Positions 15,297-24,037 of a stretch of DNA of 64,000 nt are shown one piece after another. The stretch is from Cyclobacteriaceae bacterium. GTDB taxonomy: Bacteria > Bacteroidota > Bacteroidia > Cytophagales > Cyclobacteriaceae. The DNA lies in the NCBI GenBank assembly GCA_028284125.1, contig JANQSI010000023.1, positions 62,001-126,000 on the forward strand, read 5' to 3'. How positions within the stretch are numbered: the stretch's first letter is position 1; each line of letters begins with the position of its first letter. The position numbers and the translations under genes are program-made. The notes under the pieces are model-generated. The model saw nothing but the letters and a program-made list of their open reading frames with translations. It was not told where the DNA came from and made no database searches.

Positions 15297-17927
15297 ATGT
15301 CAGAGCTAGAACCACCAAAATGGGCTGTCAGGTTTCTGCGATGGTACTGCAGGGACGAGTATCTCTCAGAGATCGAGGGGGACTTGTTTGAACTTTTTCA
15401 TATCCGAAAGAAGAAATCCATAAAATCTGCCAACCTGTTTTTTGTGTGGAATGTACTCCGATCCTTTCGCCTAATCAATCTTAGAAAAACTCAAATAAAT
15501 AATTGGACTATGAACATGTTAAAGAACTATACTAAAATCTACTTCCGACGATTTAGGAAGGAGACCGTGCACTTCATCGTGAATATGCTTGGGCTTGGAA
15601 TGGGATTCGCCATTCTCTTTTTCATCCTAATGTTCGTGCATGACGAACTCAACATCGATGCATTTCATTCAAAAAAGGATCGAGTATACAGAGTTATAGA
15701 AAGAAGCATGGAAGACGATGGCCTACACCATTACCTTTCCGTTGCGAATCCACTTGCTGATGCTTTAAAAGCAGATTTTCCTGCTGTGGAAGAAACAGCC
15801 CACATGTCTTATTTTGGATCTCAGGTATTGGCAAAAGGTGATAAACGTCTTGCAGACCGTGATTGGGCACTCGTGACGAGAGGAATTTTTAACATCCTGG
15901 ATTTTGAATTTCTTGATGGCAATCCAATGAAAGAGTTTGAAGGACCTGCTGGTATAATTATCACAAAGGATATTGCCATGACGCTTTTTGGGAAAGAAGA
16001 TGTAGTTGGTGAAGTCATAGATCAGGCTCGCTTTGGACCCGCTGAGGTTATCGCAATTCTAGATGAAATGCCAAGAAACTCTACGTATCGGTTTAATCAG
16101 ATTTATGTCATAGATAAAAACCAGATGTCGGAAGGATTTCAACGTTTTTTCAATAGTTGGAACACCCGCTTCTTTCAATCATGGGTCTTACTGAAAGAAG
16201 GCGCAACTCCTGAAGATGTTTATGCTCAGAAGAAGGCCTTCTTAGAAAAATATTACGATGATGAAATTCGTGACGAACACGATTTTTACTTTCATCCTTT
16301 AGCAGACGTACATCTTGGATCAACACACATTGAAGATGGCGGACCAGCACCACTTCTTTCCATTCCATACAGCGATCGTCAGTTTGTTAACATCATCATG
16401 TTAATGGGCTTCTTGGTAATATTTATCGCAGCACTTAACTACATCAACTTGTCTTCAGTACAAGCTTTGAAGCGAACATTGGAGGCCAGCATGCGAAAAA
16501 TCAATGGAGCTAGAAACAAACATTTGGTAGGTCAACTTTTCTTCGAAACATTTCTTACGGTAATCATTGCCTATGCTATATCGCTGCTTTTGGTAGTGGT
16601 TTTCTTTCCTTATTTTCTAGAAATAGCCAATAAGGATTTCGAGTTGAGTTTACTTTTCTCTAGTGATTTTTGGATCTATCATATTACGACGATTCTCATA
16701 ATATGGTCAATCTCAGCGTTCCTTCCGGCGTTCTATTATTCAAAACTCAAACGTTCTTTGTTGGTATTGAAAAATGCTTTTACTGGCAAAGGAGATTCGT
16801 TGCGAAAAGTGTTGGTCGGTATCCAATATGCTCTTTCACTTTTTCTAATTATAGGCTCAGTTGTAATCTATCGACAGCTAAATTTTGTTCAGTCAAAAGA
16901 CCTTGGGTTTGACAACTCCAATCTGATCATTTTGGATATTAATTCTGGAACGGCTCGAAGAAGCTTCAAAAATATCATCGAGGGAATTAAAACAAACCCG
17001 GATGTAATTAATGCTTCGACCTCTTCAAGAGTGCCTGGCGAATGGAAAGATTTACCAATTGCTAGACTCCATAATGTACTTTCAAATCCTCCGGTAGAAG
17101 CAAATCATTATGCTGTTGATAAGGATTGGATAGATACTTATCAAATAGAACTTGTAGATGGAGAAAACTTTGTTGGTGCAGATCAGACGGATAGTTTGAA
17201 CATCATCATTAACCAAAAGGCAGCTGAAATGCTGTCACTTGAAGCTCCGCTTGGGGAAAGAATTTGGGTGAATAATGACAATGATTCGGTGCAAATGAGA
17301 ATTATTGGAATCATTGAAGATTTTCATTTCCAGTCGCTTTATGAACCCATCGGTCCGGTCGTACTTACTCATTGGAATAATCACGTTCGATCCATCGACT
17401 ATTTCACTATTCGGTACAGTCAAAATCCAAAGCAAACTGTTGAGCATGTTGAAGAAGTCAATGCAACTTTTGATCCTGGCACTCCAGCAGAGATTCATTT
17501 TCTCGACCAACAATGGGAGCGTTTTTATGAAGCAGAAGAAAGCAGAAGCACGATTATCTTAATTGCATCAATCGTATCGATCATTATTTCAGCTTTTGGA
17601 CTTTTCGGCTTGATCAATTTTACTGCAGAGAGAAAAACAAAGGAAATTGGAATAAGAAAGGTGATGGGTGCAACAGTACCAAACATCATCAATCTGATCT
17701 TAAAGGACTACATGATTCTACTGCTTATTTCATTGGTGGTAGCCGCTCCATTAGCCTATTGGCTATTCAATGAATGGTTAGCTGATTTTGCTTACAGAAT
17801 AAATCTGAGCATAGATGTCTTCCTGATTGCCTTCGTGGTAGTCTCGCTCATCTCGTTCTCTACTGTCCTATCAAGGATTTTGCGGATTGCCAAGTCAAAT
17901 CCGGTGAACTCCATTAAATACGAATAG
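15297..17927 (+). CDS. Orphan ABC permease, FtsX/MacB type, first of tandem pair
   Basis: 876 residues. The prefix domain (about 1-75) contains PPKWAVRFLRWYCRDEYLSE and GDLFELFHIR. TM1 is near 100, followed by a periplasmic domain. The first FtsX module (about 365-480) has the degenerate coupling motif EASMRKINGA, where relatives read KEIGLRKVLGA. A second periplasmic domain follows, then FtsX module 2 (about 745-875) with the standard KEIGIRKVMGA and ending NPVNSIKYE. The degenerate first motif suggests unequal halves. It starts at the base after the padR stop and is followed one base later by the second permease. No ATPase is encoded nearby. Confidence 0.88.
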   Translation: MSELEPPKWAVRFLRWYCRDEYLSEIEGDLFELFHIRKKKSIKSANLFFVWNVLRSFRLINLRKTQINNWTMNMLKNYTKIYFRRFRKETVHFIVNMLGLGMGFAILFFILMFVHDELNIDAFHSKKDRVYRVIERSMEDDGLHHYLSVANPLADALKADFPAVEETAHMSYFGSQVLAKGDKRLADRDWALVTRGIFNILDFEFLDGNPMKEFEGPAGIIITKDIAMTLFGKEDVVGEVIDQARFGPAEVIAILDEMPRNSTYRFNQIYVIDKNQMSEGFQRFFNSWNTRFFQSWVLLKEGATPEDVYAQKKAFLEKYYDDEIRDEHDFYFHPLADVHLGSTHIEDGGPAPLLSIPYSDRQFVNIIMLMGFLVIFIAALNYINLSSVQALKRTLEASMRKINGARNKHLVGQLFFETFLTVIIAYAISLLLVVVFFPYFLEIANKDFELSLLFSSDFWIYHITTILIIWSISAFLPAFYYSKLKRSLLVLKNAFTGKGDSLRKVLVGIQYALSLFLIIGSVVIYRQLNFVQSKDLGFDNSNLIILDINSGTARRSFKNIIEGIKTNPDVINASTSSRVPGEWKDLPIARLHNVLSNPPVEANHYAVDKDWIDTYQIELVDGENFVGADQTDSLNIIINQKAAEMLSLEAPLGERIWVNNDNDSVQMRIIGIIEDFHFQSLYEPIGPVVLTHWNNHVRSIDYFTIRYSQNPKQTVEHVEEVNATFDPGTPAEIHFLDQQWERFYEAEESRSTIILIASIVSIIISAFGLFGLINFTAERKTKEIGIRKVMGATVPNIINLILKDYMILLLISLVVAAPLAYWLFNEWLADFAYRINLSIDVFLIAFVVVSLISFSTVLSRILRIAKSNPVNSIKYE

Positions 17928-17928
17928 A

Positions 17929-20565
17929 ATGGATCACAAGCATCCTCCAATTTGGGCGGTAAGATTCTTACGGTGGTTTTGCCGGGAAACCTATCTCTCA
18001 GAAATTGAGGGTGACTTGTTTGAACTGTATCATATTCGGGCAAAAAAGTCGGAGCGAAAAGCAAACTTCTTTTTTGTCTGGAATGTGGTTCGGTCCTTCA
18101 GGCTTATCAATTTGAAAAAAAACTCAATGCTAAACTCTACTGGTATGTTTAGAAATTATTTTAAAATTGGAATTCGATCTCTGATAAAGGATCGTAAGTT
18201 CAGTTTCATAAATCTCGCTGGCCTCTCTTTAGGACTGGCGATTTTCCTGGCGATAGTGCTATTGGTTCAACACGAACTAAATTTTGATACGTTCCATTCA
18301 AAAGCAGATAGAATCTATCAGGTAATTCAAGTGTTTCAGAATTCGGATGGAGATGATCCTGAGATATGGACTTCATCCAAACTATCTGAAGCACTTAGGA
18401 ATGATCTATCGATGGTAGAAAGTGCGGTTTCCCTCAATGGAGCTGCATCCACATGGGTAGAAGCGAATGGGAAACGTTTTTTCGAGGAGGACGGAATTAT
18501 GTCTGGACCTCAATTTTTCGAAATCTTTGATTTTGAGCTAGTAGAAGGGGCTCCAGAAGAAGTAATGAAAAATAAACGATCGGTAGTCATAACTGAATCT
18601 CTCGCAAAAAAGTACTTTGGTTTTGAGGATCCAATTGGTCAGGAAATGGAATTCAGAAGTTATGGTCGATTTACGATTACTGGGATTTTGAAAGACATCC
18701 CTGCTAATTCATACATTCAATTTAACTATATCCTAACACAAGATCTGGATGTTTACTTTTCTCAAGTTTCCCCAGGGTTTAGAACCTTCTTCCTTTCCTG
18801 GTCTGGAGATCCGACTGCAACTTACGTTTTGCTAGATGATCCAGCATCGAAGGAAAATTTTGAATCGCAGATCTCTAGCTTACTCAAAACGTATCTTGGT
18901 GAGGATAAGGAAATTAACAGACATTACTTGCTCGGACTCCCGGACCTTCATTTCAACTCTCATGGAATCGACGGAAACATAAACCGATACATAAAAGGCG
19001 ATTACAAAAAGGTCCAAATCTTAATTGGAATTGCAATCATTATTTTGGCAATGGCCTGCCTCAATTACATTAACATTTCAACCGCCAGGTACATAAAAAG
19101 GACCCGAGAGGTGGGCGTCAGAAAAGCAATGGGTGCTTACAATAGTCAAGTCACCTGGCAGTTCTTAATAGAGTCATTTTTGATGGTTTTGGTATCTTTT
19201 TCAGTTGGAATCGTACTTGTATATTTTCTTCTTCCCCTATTTAACAAGTTGACTGGGATCCATCTGATTTTTGACTTCAATGCACTTATTACCGTATTGC
19301 CATATTTTTTCGCAACCATTTTGTTAGTAACCATTTTAGCTGGCTTCTATCCGGCATTTCATCTCAGTAGATTTCCTGCAGTCAGTGTGCTTAAAAACCT
19401 GACCGTCTCTGTAAAGGGAAATGGTTTTTTGAGAAGGGCATTGGTCACGGTTCAATACATGTTCGTAATTACCATTCTTGCCAGCCTGATCATTGTGAAT
19501 CAACAGTACTCATTTATGTCCAATAAATCATTGGGTTTCATAACCGACGAACTTGTGATTTTGGAAATCGACGATGGAAATGTCAGAAATAACTATGAAT
19601 TATTTAAATCTGAACTCTTGAAGCATCCAGATATCAAAGGAGTTACGGGGTTTACTAGAATGATTAGCGGTTACAGGTCAGGGACCTCAGTAAGTGTAAA
19701 TCAATTGGAAACACCAGATGAGATCGTGCCTATGCGGTTTTATGGCATGGACGAAAATGGCTTGTCGTTACTAGAATTCCAGTTGCTGTATGGACAGAAC
19801 TTTTCAGGAATCCATTCGCTTGATAGCACGTCTGTTTTTTTGAATGAGACGGCAGCAGAGAAGTATGGAGGAGAAAATATCGTGGGAAAGTTCATAGAGA
19901 TAGAAGAGTTGGGAGATGATAAGCTTAGAGCGAAAGTAATCGGTATTGTTAAGGATTTTCACCACCAGTCTCTTCATGCTGAGATCGGACCGGTAGTTAT
20001 TGGTTACTACCTGAATCCACTTGTCAGCCTTGATGATATTGTCATTCAACTAAGCGGTTTTAACACGCTTCAAACCCTGGAAGCTATTGAGCAAATTCAT
20101 GCTCGCTATGACACAAGAGAAATGTTGACTTGGGAGTTTATGGACGATATGGTTCAACGAGCCTATGAAGACGAACAAGTGTTCCGAAACATTTTCGTTG
20201 GAGCTTCTATATTATCATTCTGTATCGCATTACTTGGAATGATTGGACTCACATCCTACAGTATTACTTCCAAAACAAAAGAAATTGGGATCCGAAAAAT
20301 ACTAGGAGCATCTTTTTATAGTATTCTGAATATGGAGACAAAGGAACTAGCCAAGTATTTGGGAGTATCTACGATCATTGCTATCCCAATCAGTTGGTGG
20401 TTCACTTACACTTGGTTAATGAATTTTGAATTCAGAATTGGAATATCGCCATTGACATTTATTGCGGTGATTGCATTTATTCTTTTAGCCACAATTCTTG
20501 TTGTTTTTCTAGTCGGGAGAAAAGTAGCTGCATCTCCACCTGTAGAAGCAATCCGATATGAGTAG
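17929..20565 (+). CDS. Orphan ABC permease, FtsX/MacB type, second of tandem pair
   Basis: 878 residues, same layout as its upstream neighbour: prefix domain (1-75), TM1 near 98 (FINLAGLSLGLAIFLAIVLL), periplasmic domain, FtsX module 1 with REVGVRKAMGA, second periplasmic domain, and FtsX module 2 with KEIGIRKILGA. It starts one base after the preceding stop, so the pair is co-translated. The prefix domain is about 80 percent identical by eye to that of the preceding permease, far more than the rest of the two proteins. A strong palindrome of family B follows the stop. Confidence 0.88.
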   Translation: MDHKHPPIWAVRFLRWFCRETYLSEIEGDLFELYHIRAKKSERKANFFFVWNVVRSFRLINLKKNSMLNSTGMFRNYFKIGIRSLIKDRKFSFINLAGLSLGLAIFLAIVLLVQHELNFDTFHSKADRIYQVIQVFQNSDGDDPEIWTSSKLSEALRNDLSMVESAVSLNGAASTWVEANGKRFFEEDGIMSGPQFFEIFDFELVEGAPEEVMKNKRSVVITESLAKKYFGFEDPIGQEMEFRSYGRFTITGILKDIPANSYIQFNYILTQDLDVYFSQVSPGFRTFFLSWSGDPTATYVLLDDPASKENFESQISSLLKTYLGEDKEINRHYLLGLPDLHFNSHGIDGNINRYIKGDYKKVQILIGIAIIILAMACLNYINISTARYIKRTREVGVRKAMGAYNSQVTWQFLIESFLMVLVSFSVGIVLVYFLLPLFNKLTGIHLIFDFNALITVLPYFFATILLVTILAGFYPAFHLSRFPAVSVLKNLTVSVKGNGFLRRALVTVQYMFVITILASLIIVNQQYSFMSNKSLGFITDELVILEIDDGNVRNNYELFKSELLKHPDIKGVTGFTRMISGYRSGTSVSVNQLETPDEIVPMRFYGMDENGLSLLEFQLLYGQNFSGIHSLDSTSVFLNETAAEKYGGENIVGKFIEIEELGDDKLRAKVIGIVKDFHHQSLHAEIGPVVIGYYLNPLVSLDDIVIQLSGFNTLQTLEAIEQIHARYDTREMLTWEFMDDMVQRAYEDEQVFRNIFVGASILSFCIALLGMIGLTSYSITSKTKEIGIRKILGASFYSILNMETKELAKYLGVSTIIAIPISWWFTYTWLMNFEFRIGISPLTFIAVIAFILLATILVVFLVGRKVAASPPVEAIRYE

Positions 20566-20587
20566 AGCTGTCAATTAACGTTATCAA

Positions 20588-20628
20588 GAGCGTAGCGAAG
20601 AGATTGCTTCGCTACGCTCGCAATGACG
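20588..20628. repeat. Palindromic intergenic repeat, family B copy 1
   Basis: Perfect 13-bp arms GAGCGTAGCGAAG (20588-20600) and CTTCGCTACGCTC (20607-20619) with a 6-base loop, followed by GCAATGACG. Read on the minus strand it begins CGTCATTGCGAGCG, the form known from many Bacteroidetes intergenic repeats. It could fold as a terminator-like hairpin between two convergent genes but has no T-run. Confidence 0.75.
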
Positions 20629-20644
20629 AAATACTTTAAAGAAA

Positions 20645-21007
20645 CTAACCAGGAATGTTGTAGTAAAATCGCTCGTGCACGATCTGATCACCTTCCCACT
20701 TCTTAGAGGATACCTCTTCCATTTTCATTCTGCTTCCATCTTTGAAAGAAACATCAATCCAAGATTCTGTCATTGTAGTACCCTCATTTTCATTGGAAGT
20801 GATTGCCTTTACTCCTCCATCATGAATTTCAGACATACCAGCCATCCATTCTTCTTCTCTTTTTCTGTTCGCATCTTTTCCCTCAAATATTTCTCCGGTG
20901 GCTTCATGCATGACCACATTTTCAGCATAAAATTTTTCAAATGCCTCTAGCATTTGGCCTTGGCCCATCATTGATTGTAATTCTTGTTCTTTTTCTAAAT
21001 AACTCAT
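20645..21007 (-). CDS. SnoaL-like (NTF2-fold) protein
   Basis: 120 residues from ATG 21007. The reading frame stays open further upstream, but those codons cross the rpoD promoter region and do not resemble a protein. Features of SnoaL/ketosteroid-isomerase-like small proteins: YAENVVMHEATGEIFEGKDANRKREEEW, with the conserved loop after the first helices, then beta strands ending QIVHERFYYNIPG. Such proteins bind small hydrophobic ligands or act as isomerase-like enzymes; no catalytic set can be assigned here. It is divergent from rpoD with a 233-bp gap. Confidence 0.75.
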   Translation of the reverse strand: MSYLEKEQELQSMMGQGQMLEAFEKFYAENVVMHEATGEIFEGKDANRKREEEWMAGMSEIHDGGVKAITSNENEGTTMTESWIDVSFKDGSRMKMEEVSSKKWEGDQIVHERFYYNIPG

Positions 21008-21162
21008 AGTATTTCTTTTAAGGTTTGACGTATGAGCCTTAACGAATGCGACAAATTTTTGATGAAGAATTGATATTATATCTTTTTTACCAATACGTCG
21101 AAAAATCGAAACCATCGAAGGAAAAAATTGGTTGAAATAAAATAGATAAGTGATCGTATTTA

Positions 21163-21194
21163 TTGTAAATACTCGCTTAATGGGTCTATCTTTG
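21163..21194 (+). promoter_or_regulatory. rpoD promoter, Bacteroidetes consensus
   Basis: TATCTTTG at 21187-21194 matches the -7 consensus TAnnTTTG. TTG at 21163-21165 fits the -33 box, with a 21-base spacer. Transcription would begin shortly after 21194, leaving a leader of about 40 bases before the ATG at 21241. Confidence 0.6.
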
Positions 21195-21240
21195 CAGATT
21201 GCTTTTTTGGACCCATAATAACACGTAGACAAAAAGACAT

Positions 21241-22113
21241 ATGCGACAACTGAAAATTACCCAGTCGATTACCAATAGAAGGGAAAGCCATACGCTTGAG
21301 AAGTATTTTACTGAGGTAAGTAACGTGCCAATGATTACTCCTGACGAGGAGGTAACACTTGCTAAAAAGATCAAGGAAGGGGATGATTTGGCATTGGAGA
21401 AATTGGTGAAAGCGAATCTCCGATTTGTTGTGTCTGTTGCAAAACAATACCAAAACAGGAGTCTTCCTTTGAATGATTTGATTAACGAGGGAAACCTTGG
21501 TCTGATAAAAGCTGCCAAGAAGTTTGACGAGACGAAAGGATTTAAATTCATCTCCTACGCCGTGTGGTGGATTCGTCAGTCAATCATGCAGGCGTTGGCT
21601 GAACAATCCAGAATTGTGAGACTTCCGATGAATAAATCTGGTGCGATTAACCAGATTAGAAGAGCCTATGCTGAATTGGAGCAAAAGTTTGAGCGTGAGC
21701 CAACAGAAGAGGAGCTGGCAGATATATTGGACATGAAGCCAAGTGAGGTTAGAAACACACTTGGAGCGGAAGTGAAGCAAATGTCAATGGACGCACCTTT
21801 CGGTGAAGATGAAAGTGGTTCACTTTTGGATGTTCTTGAAAATGTCACTACCGGACCAACGGATGGAAATCTCGTTTTCAACGATTCTTTGAAAGTGGAA
21901 ACCATGCGAGCACTTTCTACTTTGACGGCTCGAGAAAGAGAAGTGATCATGATGAGTTTCGGTATCGGTTACGAAAATCCATACACGCTTGAGGAAATTG
22001 GTGATGCCATGGGTCTTACAAGAGAAAGAGTAAGACAGATCAGAGAAAAAGCATTGCAGAAACTAAGAGAGCCTGGTAAGAATAGAAGATTGAAAGAATT
22101 CTGCGCGACTTAA
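21241..22113 (+). CDS. rpoD: Primary RNA polymerase sigma factor RpoD/SigA
   Basis: 290 residues, the short Bacteroidetes form of the housekeeping sigma-70 without the long N-terminal region 1.1. It opens MRQLKITQSITNR and shows region 2 (DLINEGNLGLIKAAKKFDETKGFKFISYAVWWIRQSI), region 3 (EQKFEREPTEEELADIL) and region 4 (TLEEIGDAMGLTRERVRQIREKALQKLR), the helix that reads the -33 box. It is transcribed alone from the promoter at 21163-21194. Family B repeats lie on both sides (20588 and 22153). Confidence 0.97.
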   Translation: MRQLKITQSITNRRESHTLEKYFTEVSNVPMITPDEEVTLAKKIKEGDDLALEKLVKANLRFVVSVAKQYQNRSLPLNDLINEGNLGLIKAAKKFDETKGFKFISYAVWWIRQSIMQALAEQSRIVRLPMNKSGAINQIRRAYAELEQKFEREPTEEELADILDMKPSEVRNTLGAEVKQMSMDAPFGEDESGSLLDVLENVTTGPTDGNLVFNDSLKVETMRALSTLTAREREVIMMSFGIGYENPYTLEEIGDAMGLTRERVRQIREKALQKLREPGKNRRLKEFCAT

Positions 22114-22152
22114 TTCGCGAAAAGAAATTAACTTGAAGGCTGTCTCAAAAGC

Positions 22153-22237
22153 CGTCATCGCGAGGTATCGAAGCGATCTCATGCTAGAAAAGTACCTTCC
22201 AATCAATTAAGATAGCTTCACTTCGTTCGCTATGACG
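22153..22237. repeat. Palindromic intergenic repeat, family B copies 2 and 3
   Basis: Left arm CGTCATCGCGAGG... at 22153-22179 and right arm at 22210-22237, whose reverse complement begins CGTCATAGCGAACG. Both match the repeat at 20588-20628 (CGTCATTGCGAGCG) with scattered differences. The two arms form an imperfect stem with a 30-base loop. Confidence 0.65.
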
Positions 22238-22268
22238 TTCATATGGACTTTTTAGAAAGTCACGTTTT

Positions 22269-22898
22269 ATGTCTATTTCAGACCAACTTGCATATTCTCA
22301 AGGGCGCAAAGATCAAGAGCCAAATAAAATACTGGCCCAGGGAATAGCCGATATTGAAGACACCAAACGGCTTATAGAATTAATAACTTTCATTGAAAGT
22401 AAGCCGCATCGCAGGCTTCAAATGGATGCTGCACTCACAGTTGCATATGTGGGAGAACTGAATCCAGAGATGTTAATTCCACATGTCGACTTCTTGATTG
22501 AAAAATTAAAAGATACCATTGATCGCGTTGCGTGGGGAAGTATGATTGCATTATCTCACATTTCACCTTTGGTGCTTGATCAGATGTACAAACACTTGCC
22601 TGAGCTGTTAGATGCCATGGACATGGGAAGCATCGTTGGGAGAGATCACGGATTCAAGATCCTGGTTAACTTGTACAGAGAAGAGCGCTACTCTTCAGAT
22701 ATGCTCTTCATTTTGTTGGAACAAATCAGAAAAGCTCCCTCGAATCAGCTGGGACAATATGCCGAGCGATTAATTGAGGTGATAAAAGATGAACATAAGT
22801 CGGAATTGATAACAGTACTTGAGGAAAGAGGACAAGACCTCACAAATGAATACCATTTGAAACGTTTGACGAAAAATCTTAAAAAATTATACAAATGA
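22269..22898 (+). CDS. HEAT-repeat-like alpha-solenoid protein
   Basis: 209 residues, cytosolic, almost all helix. Repeating helix pairs (RRLQMDAALTVAYVGELNPEMLIPHVDFLIEKL and DTIDRVAWGSMIALSHISPLVLDQMYKHLPELLDAM) resemble HEAT repeats, which usually form protein-binding surfaces. The family is not recognised further. Its stop overlaps the csaA start by four bases (ATGA), so the two proteins are probably made together and this one may support RNA or tRNA handling. Confidence 0.6.
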   Translation: MSISDQLAYSQGRKDQEPNKILAQGIADIEDTKRLIELITFIESKPHRRLQMDAALTVAYVGELNPEMLIPHVDFLIEKLKDTIDRVAWGSMIALSHISPLVLDQMYKHLPELLDAMDMGSIVGRDHGFKILVNLYREERYSSDMLFILLEQIRKAPSNQLGQYAERLIEVIKDEHKSELITVLEERGQDLTNEYHLKRLTKNLKKLYK

Positions 22899-23224
22899 TT
22901 ACATGGCAAGATTTTGAGAAAGTGGACATGCGAGTAGGAACCATAACTGAAGTGGAAGATTTTCCTGAGGCTAGGAATCCAGCTTACAAATTGAAAGTAG
23001 ATTTTGGAGATGAAATTGGAATAAAAAGAAGTTCTGCTCAGATTACCACACTCTACAAAAAAGAAGAGTTACTTAATAGGCAAGTGATTGCTGTAGTGAA
23101 CTTTCCTCCAAAGCAAATTGGTCCATTTATGAGTGAATGTCTAGTGATGGGAGTTTATCAGGGAAGTGATGTTGTTTTGTTACAGCCCGATAAAGCGGTT
23201 GAAAATGGAGCTAAAATTGGTTAG
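22895..23224 (+). CDS. csaA: tRNA-binding protein, CsaA-like
   Basis: 109 residues, a single OB-fold of the tRNA-binding type found at the C-terminus of methionyl- and N-terminus of phenylalanyl-tRNA synthetase beta chains. Blocks: FEKVDMRVGTITEVEDFPEARNPAYKLKVDFG, RSSAQITTLY, LLNRQVIAVVNFPPKQIGPFMSECLVMG. The best match is CsaA, described as chaperone-like with tRNA-binding activity. The start overlaps the HEAT-like gene by four bases. It overlaps the convergent hypothetical gene by four bases at its stop. Confidence 0.9.
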   Translation: MITWQDFEKVDMRVGTITEVEDFPEARNPAYKLKVDFGDEIGIKRSSAQITTLYKKEELLNRQVIAVVNFPPKQIGPFMSECLVMGVYQGSDVVLLQPDKAVENGAKIG

Positions 23225-23931
23225 TTAATCCTCTCTTTCCTCTTTACCTTATAGAGCGAGTCCTTGATATAGAGATAGATTGTATCCCCTTTGAAGTCAA
23301 ACCCGTAGTGGATCAACTCATCCGTTCTTAGTTTGCTGATTCGATTAAATTCCTTCGGATCAGGTTCAAGTAAAAAGGGTGTTAAATCCTTATAAACCTT
23401 TATTGGTTTTTCCTTCTTCTTTCTTGGTCTGCGAATTTGTTTAGTATCTACCACAGGTAAAGAAGGGTGTTTGAAATAATTTTCCCTATTCTCAACATGA
23501 AAATAAATGGTTCTCTTCATATCGTGGGAGCTCGTCAAGAGTTTGACAAGCGTTAATGTGGAGTCCGTTAACTCTGCTACCGAGAAGATTCCACCAAATC
23601 TCAATTCACCTTCGTACTTCATATTGGTCAAGGAGTGTTTAATGTATTTCCTATCGATTAGCTCCCAACTTCCAGGCATTCCATTGAATACAAATGAGTC
23701 ATGACTGAAGTAGGTAATATAAGATGTACCGAATCTACCTATCGTATCATCTCGCACCAACATTTCTTGATCTTCAGATACCCAAAACGGACCAATGAGC
23801 ATGGAGAGGTTTTGTCTGTCAAGAAGAATCGCCTCAGGATTGTTTAGCTCAAAACTTCTCTGTCCAGCTAGTTCAAAATGAACTAAGTGAATCAATGCGA
23901 TCAATAGATATGGTTGCCATCCTTGAATCAT
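23221..23931 (-). CDS. Hypothetical exported protein
   Basis: 236 residues with a hydrophobic N-terminus (LLIALIHLVHFELAGQ) that looks like a signal peptide. No domain is recognised. It is beta-rich up to about 150 and then basic (RRPRKKKEKP near 165). It ends in a four-base overlap with csaA on the other strand. Low conservation is likely; the frame is long and uses normal codons. Confidence 0.5.
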   Translation of the reverse strand: MIQGWQPYLLIALIHLVHFELAGQRSFELNNPEAILLDRQNLSMLIGPFWVSEDQEMLVRDDTIGRFGTSYITYFSHDSFVFNGMPGSWELIDRKYIKHSLTNMKYEGELRFGGIFSVAELTDSTLTLVKLLTSSHDMKRTIYFHVENRENYFKHPSLPVVDTKQIRRPRKKKEKPIKVYKDLTPFLLEPDPKEFNRISKLRTDELIHYGFDFKGDTIYLYIKDSLYKVKRKERIN

Positions 23932-24037
23932 GACTTCTGATAATTAATCCGTCGGAATAGATTCTTTTTTCTTTCTTTGCGACTTTCGCTAAGACAACAC
24001 CTCTTACTAAAGATAAACATTAATCGAGCCAAATAAT

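Noticed and set aside
15297-20565. Complete MacAB export system
   Set aside because: No MacA adaptor and no fused or adjacent ATPase domain is seen; the proteins have two FtsX halves instead of the single MacB half.
20645-21232. 195-residue protein read through the rpoD promoter
   Set aside because: The extra 75 N-terminal residues show no resemblance to SnoaL proteins and cross the rpoD -7/-33 boxes. The ATG at 21007 gives the family-length protein.
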